Shown: positions 54,279-63,346 of the stretch, piece after piece
Position numbering within the stretch: position 1 is the first letter of the stretch
How the letters are laid out: each line of letters begins with the position of its first letter
NCBI GenBank assembly: GCA_041398965.1
Contig: JAWKTT010000008.1
Coordinates: 1-64,000 of the forward strand
Source: JAWKTT01 sp041398965
GTDB taxonomy: Bacteria > Planctomycetota > Planctomycetia > Planctomycetales > Planctomycetaceae
Direction of reading: 5' to 3'
Length of the DNA stretch: 64,000 nt
The notes under the pieces: generated by a model
Database searches by the model: none
The model's input: only the letters and a program-made list of their open reading frames with translations
Told to the model about the DNA's origin: nothing
Program-made: the position numbers and the translations under genes

Positions 54279-55053
54279 CCCAGTCAGAGATCGACACCTG
54301 GCGCCCCCAGAACACGAGCGGAAGGGCACAAGCCCGCCGGTGGGGGAGCCACATATTCCCCGACGTCGAACGTCCCCTTTCAACATCATTCCCGCGCAGT
54401 TGGGAGTGACTGAAGTTGGCAGGCGTTGGTCGTCGCTGACAGATGCCCGACCTGTCGCCGGAGTGCCGTGCAACTCGGCGACAGGGGACATTCGTCTGAC
54501 CGCTTCCTCGACCGCTTATCGACCGGAAATGTCGTCAACCAGAGAACACTGTTTCTTGAAATGATGACAAGGTTTTTCCTCCGGCAGATGCTGCTGGTTC
54601 TCTCCAATCGTTGCTCACGCAAGCGGTTGTGTTGATGGTGAGGCTTCTCACCTCGACTGGCACTCGAATTGCTTCCATTCCTGTCATCACAGGCAAGCAC
54701 GCTCAAGCGTGATCTTGATAGCCAGAAGGGGAGCACACCTCAAAACGTCCTCACCCGATGGCAGCCGACGCCCGGGATCGCAGTTGATCTTTGGCGTCGG
54801 TCCCGAATGCGGATGGTGCTGACGTTCGGCACTGGCGCACGGGGCCTCCTGTCTTCGGGGGGAGCGGGAGGCCCCACACTTTTCCCCTCAGACACTTCAA
54901 AGGGATCAGGACGAGACGCCCGGACTTCGGGACGTCGACCAGCCGCAGACGGAGTCGGTTCTGAGAATCGAGACGCCTGCGGGGGATCAACTCAGGAAGA
55001 GTTCATTGTCGTACGAACCACATTTCCAACTCCAGACTCCGGGAACTATTGTC
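54279..55053. other. long intergenic region
   Basis: These 775 bases contain no protein I can support. GGGGCCTCC at 54841-54849 pairs with GGAGGCCCC at 54867-54875 and is followed by ACACTTTTCCCC, a possible terminator or 3' end. The length and GC-rich inverted segments would allow a structured RNA. Confidence 0.4.
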
Positions 55054-55731
55054 ATGATCTCTGCCCCCCCGACTGTTGCACATCGGCAACCCAATTCGCC
55101 CCATGTGGTCACCGTGCGCCCTGCTCGTCGTGGCTTCGACCTCTTGCGAAACTGTCCACTGCTTGCCGATGGCTTCGACGACCTTGATGACCTGATCGCC
55201 GACTACGTCGATGCGACGTCAAACAAAGCCCCCAGTGACGAACGGACGGACGCCGCCTGCTTCATGGACTGGATGGACGATCGCCTCTTTCTGACTCCAG
55301 AAGAGCAAGACTTCGTCACGTCGCAACGCAGCCGCCACACCGTGGAACTCCTGGCAGTCCAACAGCGTGTCGCCCATCTCCGGTTCCAGCACTTGCTGGC
55401 GCTCCGCGAAAACGCCCTCCCCGCCGAGCCACTCTCCTCGCGAATCACCGTTGTCATCAACCCCGTCCGAGTCTGGTCCAAGTTCCAAACAAGAGCCCTC
55501 GTTGATGAATCGACCCCGATTCCTGCGACCGTCCTGTTCGTCGCCCACGGCACACAAGTTTCGCAAGTGGTCGTCACCCCTTTGGGGGAATCCCTGCTGC
55601 GTCTTCTGGAAACCAGCGGCCCCCTCACCATCTCCCAACTCCAACGCCTCCGCCCCCAGACCCCTCCCAACCAGATCATCCAAGAACTCCACCGACTCAC
55701 CATCCAAAAAGCCCTGGCCCTCCGATCGTAA
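55054..55731 (+). CDS. hypothetical protein
   Basis: A 225-residue soluble protein I do not recognise. The N-terminus is Pro/His-rich; a helical region with DDLDDLIADYVDATSN, CFMDWMDDRLFLTPEE and ELLAVQQRVAHLRFQHLLALREN follows, then beta strands (RITVVINPVRVWSKF, TVLFVAHGTQVSQVVV) and a C-terminal helix-turn-helix-like stretch (LLRLLETSGPLTISQLQ). The start at 55054 is an ATG; a TTG at 55006 also opens the frame. The last part suggests DNA or protein binding but this is weak. Confidence 0.6.
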   Translation: MISAPPTVAHRQPNSPHVVTVRPARRGFDLLRNCPLLADGFDDLDDLIADYVDATSNKAPSDERTDAACFMDWMDDRLFLTPEEQDFVTSQRSRHTVELLAVQQRVAHLRFQHLLALRENALPAEPLSSRITVVINPVRVWSKFQTRALVDESTPIPATVLFVAHGTQVSQVVVTPLGESLLRLLETSGPLTISQLQRLRPQTPPNQIIQELHRLTIQKALALRS

Positions 55732-55885
55732 GCCTTGCGTCTTTCAAGTCATTGAATGCAACTAACTCAGCGACCTGTCGCCAATGACCGGTCGTTGAAA
55801 AGGTTTCCGGGACATGGGGGCTTGTTGAAGGTTGGGGTTGCTCTTGTGGGGAGGCAGCTTGGGCGAACGACTTCGTGGGGGGGAG

Positions 55886-56302
55886 TTATTCTGCGGAGCT
55901 ATTGAGGAGGTCGAGGAGGTCGCCGATCGTGCGGTGGGACTCGATGGGGTGGCGGAGGGGCTGGTCGGTGCGAATGACGTAGTGGTTTTGCCGCCCAACC
56001 TTTTCTCGCTCGATCACTCCGCCCGCTTCGAGATCAGCGATAATTCGTTGTACGGCTCGCTCCGTGATGCCGACTTCCAAGGCGACCTTTCTCAGCACCA
56101 ATGAGGGGTCGCGAGACAGAATCACCAAAACGTGTGAGTGATTTGTCAGGAAGGTCCACTGCACGGCGGCCGACTCCTTCCCGCCTGACGACGACGGTTG
56201 GGGTGCCGCTGGGCGGGGGGACGCTTTCTTCGCGACCTGAGGGGACGCTGTCTTCGCGGGCTTTCGGGATGTCGGCTTGGACTTCTTTGAGACGGAACTC
56301 AT
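55886..56302 (-). CDS. winged-helix transcriptional regulator
   Basis: A 138-residue regulator. The N-terminal 45 residues are a basic Lys/Ala/Pro tail, then SAAVQWTFLTNHSHVLVILSRDP leads into a helix-turn-helix with VALEVGITERAVQRIIADLE and a wing VGRQNHYVIRTDQ, followed by a short helical tail. This is the layout of small MarR/ArsR-like single-domain regulators. It is divergent from dabB-dabA (gap about 257 bases), so control of those genes is a sensible guess. Start at 56302 is preferred over 56353 because the region before it is not protein-like. Confidence 0.8.
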   Translation of the reverse strand: MSSVSKKSKPTSRKPAKTASPQVAKKASPRPAAPQPSSSGGKESAAVQWTFLTNHSHVLVILSRDPSLVLRKVALEVGITERAVQRIIADLEAGGVIEREKVGRQNHYVIRTDQPLRHPIESHRTIGDLLDLLNSSAE

Positions 56303-56559
56303 AGCGCGGACTCGGTAACGGGGAGAGCCCCAGAATCGACAGAGGGGGGACACGCCAAAGTCTAATCGGCGAATGGCGATATGTGAATAGCGAATCGGAA
56401 TGTGCGATAACGAATTCGTCTATTCTCAAGTTTCTGTGAGAAAACGGCCGATGACATGCGACGCTCTATTGACGACAATAATGTCGTGTTATACATATCG
56501 GCACATTGACTTCGCCACATAAACTTCGCGAGACGAACGGTTACCTTCTGGAGAACGAA

Positions 56560-58167
56560 ATGACTTGGCTTCCCCCCGCCCTCCTGGCTGCTCCTGTGAT
56601 TGCGCTGCTCGCCTTGGGGTTGGTGCCGAGTCGGAAGGCCAACGAAGCGGCTCGGCTCGTCGGACGATTAACGACGTTTCTGGCCGGATTCTCGCTGCTC
56701 GTCTCGATTGCGGCGGCGGTTCGGGTGGTGACTCTCGGGCCGATGGATGCGGTGTTCCTGCAATGGACCGCGCCGGTTCCGATCGCTGTGGGGTTTCATG
56801 TCGATGCGGTTGCTGTCGTGATGATGACGCTGATCAGCTTTATTGGATTGGTCATCGCCCGTTACTCGGCGACCTATCTGCAAGGGGACGAAAGGCAAGG
56901 GCGGTTCTTTCGCTGGATGTCCGTAACACTGGGGGGCACATTGCTCTTCGTGATGAGTGGCAACCTGGTCATGCTGACCGCCGCCTGGATGCTGACCAGC
57001 TATGGGCTTCATCAGTTGCTCACACATTACCCTGATCGGACTTGGGCAATCTGGGCGGCGCGGAAGAAGTTCCTGATCAGTCGTCTGGGGGATGCCATGC
57101 TGATTGCCGCAGTCGTGCTCACCTTTCGCACCTTCGGGACAACAGACTATGTCGCCGTCTTTGCCGCGGCAGATGCCATTCATGCGGGAGAGGGTCCGGG
57201 GGAATGGTCGATGACGATCATCAGCCTGCTGTTCGTGCTCGGAGCGATGACGAAATCGGCACAGTTCCCGTTTCATAGCTGGCTTCCAGACACAATGGAG
57301 ACTCCGACACCGGTCTCGGCACTCATGCATGCCGGCGTGATCAATGCGGGCGGATTTCTCGTGATTCGACTTGGTCCCTTGGTCTCACTCTCTCCGATTG
57401 CGCTCGACTTGTTGGCACTGATGGGGGGGATGACGGCACTCCTGGGAAGTGTAGTGATGCTCACACAAACCAGCGTAAAACGGTCGTTAGCCTACTCGAC
57501 GATTGCTCAGATGGGGTTCATGATGTTGCAGTGTGGCATGGGGGCGTTTTCAGCTGCTCTGCTGCATATCGTCGCCCACTCGGCCTACAAGGCTCACGCA
57601 TTTCTAAGTTGCGGTAGCGTTCTCGATAGTGCAGCGGGGATGAAGGTTTCGTCCCCTCCAGCCACATCGCGGCGACGCAGTCTGATGGCGTTCGCGGGTG
57701 CGCTGAGCATCGCAGCGGGGATCGTTGTCGGGACATTCGAGCTTTTCGGGATCAGCCTGATCCAAAAGCCGGGGGGGGCAATGCTCGGCCTGGTGATGAC
57801 TCTCGCCCTGACACAGCTTCTGTGGAACGGAATGGCGAGCGGTGTTCTGTGGGTCGCAGTTCGCAGCATTTCGTTGGCGTTGCTGGTGATGGTGGCGTAC
57901 ACGATTTCATTGATCGGAGTTGAACGTCTGGTGGCAAGCTCGACATCGCATCATGTGTTAGTCCCATCGATACTGGATGTTGCAGTGCTGGTCATCGTCG
58001 CACTGGGGTTTGTTGCCGTCTTTGCTCTCCAGGCTCTGTCAGGTCCGCTCTCGAATCGTCGCTGGTTTCGGGCACTCTATGTCCACGCGATGAACGGCTT
58101 CTACATCGACATTCCAGCTCGTCGTCTCACCGCCTGGTGTTATCGCCAAGCCGGTCCAGTTCAGTAA
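56560..58167 (+). CDS. dabB: DabB, membrane subunit of the DAB inorganic carbon transporter
   Basis: A polytopic membrane protein with the proton-conducting transporter domain of NuoL/MrpA (NADH-quinone oxidoreductase subunit 5 type). Key segments are HVDAVAVVMMTLISFIG, RKKFLISRLGDAML, KSAQFPFHSWLPDTMETPTPVSALMHAG (shortened), and KRSLAYSTIAQMGFMMLQ. It is not part of complex I here, because the only partner is dabA right behind it. DabB moves protons through the membrane to drive CO2 hydration by DabA. About 14 hydrophobic segments; 535 residues. ATG at 56560 follows CTGGAG; an earlier TTG at 56506 is less likely. Confidence 0.9.
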   Translation: MTWLPPALLAAPVIALLALGLVPSRKANEAARLVGRLTTFLAGFSLLVSIAAAVRVVTLGPMDAVFLQWTAPVPIAVGFHVDAVAVVMMTLISFIGLVIARYSATYLQGDERQGRFFRWMSVTLGGTLLFVMSGNLVMLTAAWMLTSYGLHQLLTHYPDRTWAIWAARKKFLISRLGDAMLIAAVVLTFRTFGTTDYVAVFAAADAIHAGEGPGEWSMTIISLLFVLGAMTKSAQFPFHSWLPDTMETPTPVSALMHAGVINAGGFLVIRLGPLVSLSPIALDLLALMGGMTALLGSVVMLTQTSVKRSLAYSTIAQMGFMMLQCGMGAFSAALLHIVAHSAYKAHAFLSCGSVLDSAAGMKVSSPPATSRRRSLMAFAGALSIAAGIVVGTFELFGISLIQKPGGAMLGLVMTLALTQLLWNGMASGVLWVAVRSISLALLVMVAYTISLIGVERLVASSTSHHVLVPSILDVAVLVIVALGFVAVFALQALSGPLSNRRWFRALYVHAMNGFYIDIPARRLTAWCYRQAGPVQ

Positions 58168-60765
58168 GTGTCGCTCGATAACGGTTACTTGAAACGAATT
58201 TCAGAAACAACGGGAGTGCGCACAATGGTTGCTGCCAACTTGGAAGAACGATCTGGTGTGAAGGGGCATGATGTCAGCAGTGGTCATTGCGACGATCACT
58301 CGAACCGGCAGACGCTTGAGCAGGCGTTGAAGCATGTGCATGCGATTGTTCCCCCGTTGTGGCCACTCGCAGACTACGTCGCCGTGAATCCCTGCGTCGG
58401 GTTGACGGATCGCCCGTTTCTCGATGCCTGGCAGATATTGAGGGATGTTCGAGACTGCGATCTGGTGATGCCTCTACGTTACTTTCAGGGTTTACTCGCA
58501 GAGAATCGGCTCACCACCTCAGACTTGCAAACTGCACATTCTCAATGCCTTTCCGAGTACCCGGAGTGGTATCGTGAGTTTGATCTTGTTGAACTGAAGG
58601 CATGGTTGAAGAACCCGGAATCATGGAAGGTCGACGGTGTCTTTCGGTATCGCACTGTCGCCGAAGCGATCGATCAGCGGTTGGGAAGCACATGGACGAG
58701 TCATATTGTCAATGACATCACTCGTCATTGTGCAGCTCACCTTGATGAGGGTCAGGCTGCCTGGTCCAATCCGTGGGCAGGGGAAACGCTCTACTCCGCG
58801 TGGAGAGAGGCATCGCAGTTGAGTCGTCGAATGGACCTGCTTGGACTGCCTGGATTTTGTGAACTGGTCTCTGAGTTACCCGCGACTCCAGAAGAGGCGG
58901 TCCATCACCTGCTCAACAAGCTCGCTGTTCCCCCCGATCATTGGCGAGAGTTCTTGCTCTGTGAAGTGTTTTCGGTTTATGGCTGGGGCTCGTTCATTCG
59001 ATATCGTGTCCGCGAAGCAGAGTTTGCGGGTCTGGCGAATGATGATCTGACAGGATTAGTCGCGATTCGCCTAGCCTATGATGTCGCCTTGGCACAATCG
59101 GTTGACACCTCGGGGCCGTTGCTGCTTTACCCCGCTGACGCGGGTCGGAAAGACGATGCCGCCCCGCCCCCAACGCCACCAAGTGACGTGTTGGGACGCT
59201 ATGCTTTACAGGTTGCAACCGAGCAGGTTTATCGTCGAGAACTCCTGCAGAAACTTGCCACTCGGTCTGCCGAACCGCCTCAAACGACTCGTCGAATTCT
59301 GCAAATGGTCTTCTGCATTGATGTTCGATCAGAAGTCTTTCGACGGAATCTGGAGTCCGTTGATAGCTCCATCGAAACTTTCGGGTTCGCAGGGTTCTTT
59401 GGGCTGCCTCTGGAGTATGTGTCGATCGGTCAGTCTCAAGGGACCCCCCATTGTCCGGTCCTCTTACAGCCTGGCTTTCAAGTTCATGAGAAACTGCGAG
59501 GCATCAGTGATGCGACTGAGGCCGATGTCATACAGAAACGGTCAAATGCCCGACTTTCTCGCAAATTGTGGAAGTTGTTTCAAAGTTCTGCCTCGTCGTG
59601 CTTCTCGTTCGTAGAATCGCTTGGGCTTCCGTACATTGCCAAGTTGCTCAGCAACTCATTTTGCTGGACAAAGCCGGTCGCTTCCTCTGCTGATGATGGA
59701 CTGTCGCATGGTCTTCGGTCCCATTTGGGGCCAGACATTCATGCGGATCACATTCATGCGGATCACAATCATGGTCTGGATGCGGCTCGGCGGATTGACC
59801 TGGCCGAAGGGATGCTTCGCAATCTCGGCCTGACTGACGGATTTGCTCGACTTGTGATCCTGTGTGGTCATGCATCTGACGTCACCAACAATCCTTATCG
59901 GGCTGGCTTAGATTGCGGAGCCTGTGGTGGTCATTCGGGAGAGCCTAATGCTCGCGTTGCAGCTGCGCTGTTAAACGACCCCGATGTCCGATCCGCATTA
60001 ACCACCCGGGGCATTATCATTCCGGAGGAGACTTGGTTTCTCGGGGCTGTCCATAATACGACGGTCGACAAGATCGATCTCTGCGACCTCCATGTGGTCC
60101 CCGCCACGCACTGCGGTGACATCGCTCAGGTCGAAGAGTGGTTTCAGCGTGCCGGGCATCTCTGCCGTTCTGAGCGATCGTCACAGTTCGGGTCGGCGAC
60201 AGGGGATGAACTTTTTCGCCGAAGTGCGGACTGGTCGGAGGTTCGTCCAGAATGGGGGCTCGCTCGGAACGCGTCCTTTATCGTTGCTCCAAGGTCACGT
60301 ACAACAGGCCTTAACCTTGAAGGCCGGGCATTTATGCATAGCTATGATTATCATCAGGACCCAGAGTTGAAAGTCCTCGAGCTAATCATGACTGCACCGA
60401 TGGTCGTGACAAACTGGATTAACATGCAGTATTACTCTTCCACCGTCGATCCGGTCGCCTTTGGCAGCGGCAACAAGGTGATTCATAATGTTGTCGGCCA
60501 GTTCGGAGTCCTGCTAGGTAACGGCGGCGACTTGATGACTGGGCTTCCCTGGCAGTCTGTTCACGATGGGCGCAAGTATTACCATGAACCTCTCCGTCTG
60601 CTCGTTGTCATCAATGCCCCTCGCTCTTCAATTCAGCAGATCATCGACAAGCACGCACTCGTCAAAGACTTGGTCACCAATGGCTGGCTTACTTTAATCG
60701 CCTGGGAAGAAGACCAGTTCTACCACTGGACCCCTCAATGCCACTGGGACCTCCAAGCAGCTTAG
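58168..60765 (+). CDS. dabA: DabA (DUF2309), zinc-binding subunit of the DAB inorganic carbon transporter
   Basis: A large soluble protein of the DUF2309 family. The beta-carbonic-anhydrase-like zinc site is visible: Cys383 and Asp385 in FCIDVRSE, His568 in LCGHASD and Cys583 in LDCGACGG (numbering from the GTG). The His-to-Cys spacing of 15 equals that known in Halothiobacillus DabA (H524, C539). PPLWPLADYVAVNPC near the start and PLRLLVVINAPRS near the end are family marks. The GTG at 58168 follows the dabB stop directly; the ATG at 58225 is an alternative. A His/Asp-rich repeat at residues 523-535 is unusual. A dispersed repeat begins two bases after the stop codon. Confidence 0.92.
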   Translation: MSLDNGYLKRISETTGVRTMVAANLEERSGVKGHDVSSGHCDDHSNRQTLEQALKHVHAIVPPLWPLADYVAVNPCVGLTDRPFLDAWQILRDVRDCDLVMPLRYFQGLLAENRLTTSDLQTAHSQCLSEYPEWYREFDLVELKAWLKNPESWKVDGVFRYRTVAEAIDQRLGSTWTSHIVNDITRHCAAHLDEGQAAWSNPWAGETLYSAWREASQLSRRMDLLGLPGFCELVSELPATPEEAVHHLLNKLAVPPDHWREFLLCEVFSVYGWGSFIRYRVREAEFAGLANDDLTGLVAIRLAYDVALAQSVDTSGPLLLYPADAGRKDDAAPPPTPPSDVLGRYALQVATEQVYRRELLQKLATRSAEPPQTTRRILQMVFCIDVRSEVFRRNLESVDSSIETFGFAGFFGLPLEYVSIGQSQGTPHCPVLLQPGFQVHEKLRGISDATEADVIQKRSNARLSRKLWKLFQSSASSCFSFVESLGLPYIAKLLSNSFCWTKPVASSADDGLSHGLRSHLGPDIHADHIHADHNHGLDAARRIDLAEGMLRNLGLTDGFARLVILCGHASDVTNNPYRAGLDCGACGGHSGEPNARVAAALLNDPDVRSALTTRGIIIPEETWFLGAVHNTTVDKIDLCDLHVVPATHCGDIAQVEEWFQRAGHLCRSERSSQFGSATGDELFRRSADWSEVRPEWGLARNASFIVAPRSRTTGLNLEGRAFMHSYDYHQDPELKVLELIMTAPMVVTNWINMQYYSSTVDPVAFGSGNKVIHNVVGQFGVLLGNGGDLMTGLPWQSVHDGRKYYHEPLRLLVVINAPRSSIQQIIDKHALVKDLVTNGWLTLIAWEEDQFYHWTPQCHWDLQAA

Positions 60766-60766
60766 C

Positions 60767-60895
60767 AGTCCGTTGAGCAACGACCGTGGGGCAGATTTTC
60801 CAATCTGACACGAGTATCTCGTACGCTTGTCTCCGAGACATCAAACGGCACCATGTCAGGCTGGAAGGCGTGACTCATGTTGACAACAGGCTGTT
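60767..60895 (+). repeat. dispersed 130-bp repeat, copy B
   Basis: Starts two bases after the dabA stop and aligns throughout with copy A at 50621-50750, for example CAACGACCG, CTGACACGAGT, and CAAACGGCACCA. Its hairpin CAGATT/AATCTG differs from copy A in both arms but still pairs. Confidence 0.8.
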
Positions 60896-60936
60896 AGTAT
60901 TCCGTATCGTTGCTCTGGATAACGACTCACATTTCG

Positions 60937-62325
60937 TCAGGCGAACGACGTGATCGGGGCCGGGGAGGTGGCTCTGAGGATTTCGGGCGGAAGGCCCCGT
61001 GTGAGGCGGAGTTGGCTGACGTCGAAGAGGGTGCCGAGGACGGTCGATACGAGGTTCTCTGGCCGAATCGGCTCGGTCTGGGGTTCTCCGCCATCGCGGG
61101 TCGACTGACCGATCACTTGTCCCTCCGGCAAGCCGCCCCCTGCCAGCAACAGCGGGGCGAGGTTCCCCCAGTGATCCCGCCCCCCTTTCGCGTTGATCCG
61201 TGGGGTCCGTCCCATCTCGCCACAACAGACCAGTAGCACCTTGTCGCTTAAACCACGCTGAGCTAAGTCTTCCAGAAAGGCTGAGACGGCATGGTCCAGC
61301 GGGTGCCCCATATATCGCATTCCTTCTTCGACCCCGGCGTTATTCACGTCCGAGTGCATGTCCCAGACAAAATTCGTGGTCACCGTCACGAACCCGCAAC
61401 CCCGCTCCACCAGACGGCGAGCCAACAGCATTAACTTTCCGAGCGACTTAGCATTGTCAACATAGTTATTATAGTTCTTCCATTTCTTATCGATCATGTC
61501 GGGACGCATTAACGGAGCCGTGTCGTAATTGGCAATGACACTCTCTTCTTCTTGCGACAATTGAAAGGCGTCGGCTGCTCCACCGCAGAGGGTGTCAAAT
61601 GCCTGTTGACGCAAGTCATCGATCCCCTCCATGATCCCCGCGTTGTCGACCTTGCGCCGCATCCGATCGAGCGAACTCAACACGAGTCGACGATCATCGA
61701 GACGATCCATCGGCAACGTGAGTTCCATGTTCTGTTGCAGGTCCCCCCCGGCGCCGGGCACGAACGGAGCATATCCCGTCCCGAGAGTGCCGCTCGAATT
61801 GAATTTCCCAAACTGACTCGTCTCCGCCTGTGTCGACGGATCAACCGCTCGGGGGAACAGGGCGACATTCGTCGGCAGGCCAGATATCGGACGATTCTGT
61901 CCTGCCACCCGCGAGTAAAGCGAACCGAGATTCGCGTTCCCGGTATCTCTCCCGACAATCGGCTTGATGTCATGATTCCCATCCATGGTCGTAAACGACC
62001 GGACGATCGTCAGCCGATCGGCCATGGCGGCCAGCTTGGGAAACGTCCCTCCAAAGGTGATGCCGGGGAGTTTGGTCGACACTTCTCCAGTCGCGCTCGA
62101 CACCCCAGCGGGGGCTGTCATTTTCGGGTCGAAGGTCTCAGTTTGACTCGGCCCCCCGTGCAGAAAGAGAAAGACGACCGCCTTATCGGTGATGGGCCGA
62201 ATCTCCCCCGCGCCAGAAACGCCCCGCGCCAGAAATTGCGGCAACGCCAACCCTCCCAAAGCCAGGCTCCCCGCCTGCAAGAAGTTCCGTCGCCCGAAAC
62301 GCGTGTGACTCGAAAAGTTGAGCAT
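60937..62325 (-). CDS. DUF1501 family Tat-exported protein
   Basis: A second DUF1501 member of 462 residues. The Tat signal has GRRNFLQAGSLALGGLALP. DUF1501 motifs follow: VVFLFLHGGPSQTETFDPK, GNHDIKPIVG, GCGFVTVTTNFVWDMHSD and GRTPRINAKGGRDHWGNLAPLLLAGGG (shortened). Like its relative at 34511 it belongs to the alkaline phosphatase superfamily and is exported folded; function is unknown. It is not part of a DUF1549 block here. It converges on the dab operon with the repeat copy B between them. Start ATG at 62325. Confidence 0.9.
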   Translation of the reverse strand: MLNFSSHTRFGRRNFLQAGSLALGGLALPQFLARGVSGAGEIRPITDKAVVFLFLHGGPSQTETFDPKMTAPAGVSSATGEVSTKLPGITFGGTFPKLAAMADRLTIVRSFTTMDGNHDIKPIVGRDTGNANLGSLYSRVAGQNRPISGLPTNVALFPRAVDPSTQAETSQFGKFNSSGTLGTGYAPFVPGAGGDLQQNMELTLPMDRLDDRRLVLSSLDRMRRKVDNAGIMEGIDDLRQQAFDTLCGGAADAFQLSQEEESVIANYDTAPLMRPDMIDKKWKNYNNYVDNAKSLGKLMLLARRLVERGCGFVTVTTNFVWDMHSDVNNAGVEEGMRYMGHPLDHAVSAFLEDLAQRGLSDKVLLVCCGEMGRTPRINAKGGRDHWGNLAPLLLAGGGLPEGQVIGQSTRDGGEPQTEPIRPENLVSTVLGTLFDVSQLRLTRGLPPEILRATSPAPITSFA

Positions 62326-62486
62326 CGCCTCGATTCTCCCGAAGGGACCAGTCCCAGCCCCAAGATATCAAAGTCTCCCGATCCTTCGCCACCCCAACGC
62401 TCTCCGGTCAACAAAGGCAAGCACTTTACCGCGTTGGGGTGAAGTCGAGACTTTCACTCAGAAGACAGAAAACAGGATTGCGATCA

Positions 62487-62618
62487 CTAATCCTGTCTCG
62501 CGCACTCTTCGAGGAGCTTTATACGATCACTCAGGTCACTCAGCTTCTTCTTCATCAGAATATTCTCTGCGAACAGCGTGCACACAAGAATCATTGCGAT
62601 TGCCCCTAAGTTTTCCAT
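62487..62618 (-). CDS. small single-pass membrane protein
   Basis: A 43-residue protein: MENLGAIAMILVCTLFAENI is a membrane helix and MKKKLSDLSDRIKLLEECA is a basic coiled coil. A GGGAGTG site lies upstream at a usable distance. The composition is what one expects of a small envelope or stress protein, but no homologue is known to me. It lies behind the DUF486 gene on the same strand. Confidence 0.45.
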   Translation of the reverse strand: MENLGAIAMILVCTLFAENILMKKKLSDLSDRIKLLEECARQD

Positions 62619-62782
62619 TCTCGGTTCACTCCCACTCTGTAGGTCTTCTCTCCACGCATCAACCAAGACACGGTTGCATGGCAAATCATCAATGTCATTC
62701 TGGACGGGCCGACGCGAGTTCTGGAATCGCTGCACGTCAGGAGAATCTGATCGGCACAAGCGACCATCATTCAACGAAGTTT

Positions 62783-63175
62783 CTATGACGGGGTATGGTT
62801 GTGTGTTGGCGGTACCGTGTCGAGGGGAGTGTGGGGATTCTTTTCCTGGGGGAAGCCGAAAACGAAGGCGACGGCGAGAAGAATAAGCGCGAAGCCGACG
62901 AGTTCGTTCCAGCGCGGGGACTCTTTCAGGTAGAAGATGGTGAAGCCGCCGAAGATGATAAGGGTGATGACTTCTTGTATCACCTTGAGTTGCGAGGCGG
63001 ACCAGTGAGCGTGGCCGTAGCGGTTGGCGGGGACTTGAAAGCAGTATTCGACGAAAGCGATCCCCCAACTGACGAGGATCGCGATCCAAAGCGGGGCCGA
63101 CTTGAACTTCAGGTGTCCGTACCAGGCGAAGGTCATGAAGAGGTTTGAAATCGTAAGGAGCACTATTGTCAGCAT
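62783..63175 (-). CDS. DUF486 (DMT superfamily) membrane protein
   Basis: A 130-residue protein with four membrane helices. TISNLFMTFAWYGHLKF and VSWGIAFVEYCFQVPANRYGH are the DUF486 hallmarks and the third and fourth helices follow (VITLIIFGGFTIFYLKESP, GFALILLAVAFVFGF). These are small members related to the drug/metabolite transporter group; the substrate is unknown. The start at 63175 lies right before the first helix; an upstream extension to 63208 is not supported. The C-terminal tail is Pro/His-rich. Confidence 0.85.
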   Translation of the reverse strand: MLTIVLLTISNLFMTFAWYGHLKFKSAPLWIAILVSWGIAFVEYCFQVPANRYGHAHWSASQLKVIQEVITLIIFGGFTIFYLKESPRWNELVGFALILLAVAFVFGFPQEKNPHTPLDTVPPTHNHTPS

Positions 63176-63346
63176 GGCGGGTCCGAAAGAGGTGGCTGGG
63201 GGAAACAATTGTTCGAGGGAAAGTGGTAGGACAGGGTTGCGTTGTGGAGAAAGCGGTCGGGGGACAGTGTGGCAGACTGGGTTTGAGTTGCTACTATCCC
63301 GGTCGTTGACTTCTTCGAACCTTCCTCATCAGACTGCAATCAGACC

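Noticed and set aside
54669..55187. A 172-codon plus-strand frame before the hypothetical gene at 55054
   Set aside because: It runs out of frame into that gene, has random GC-rich composition and no ribosome site.
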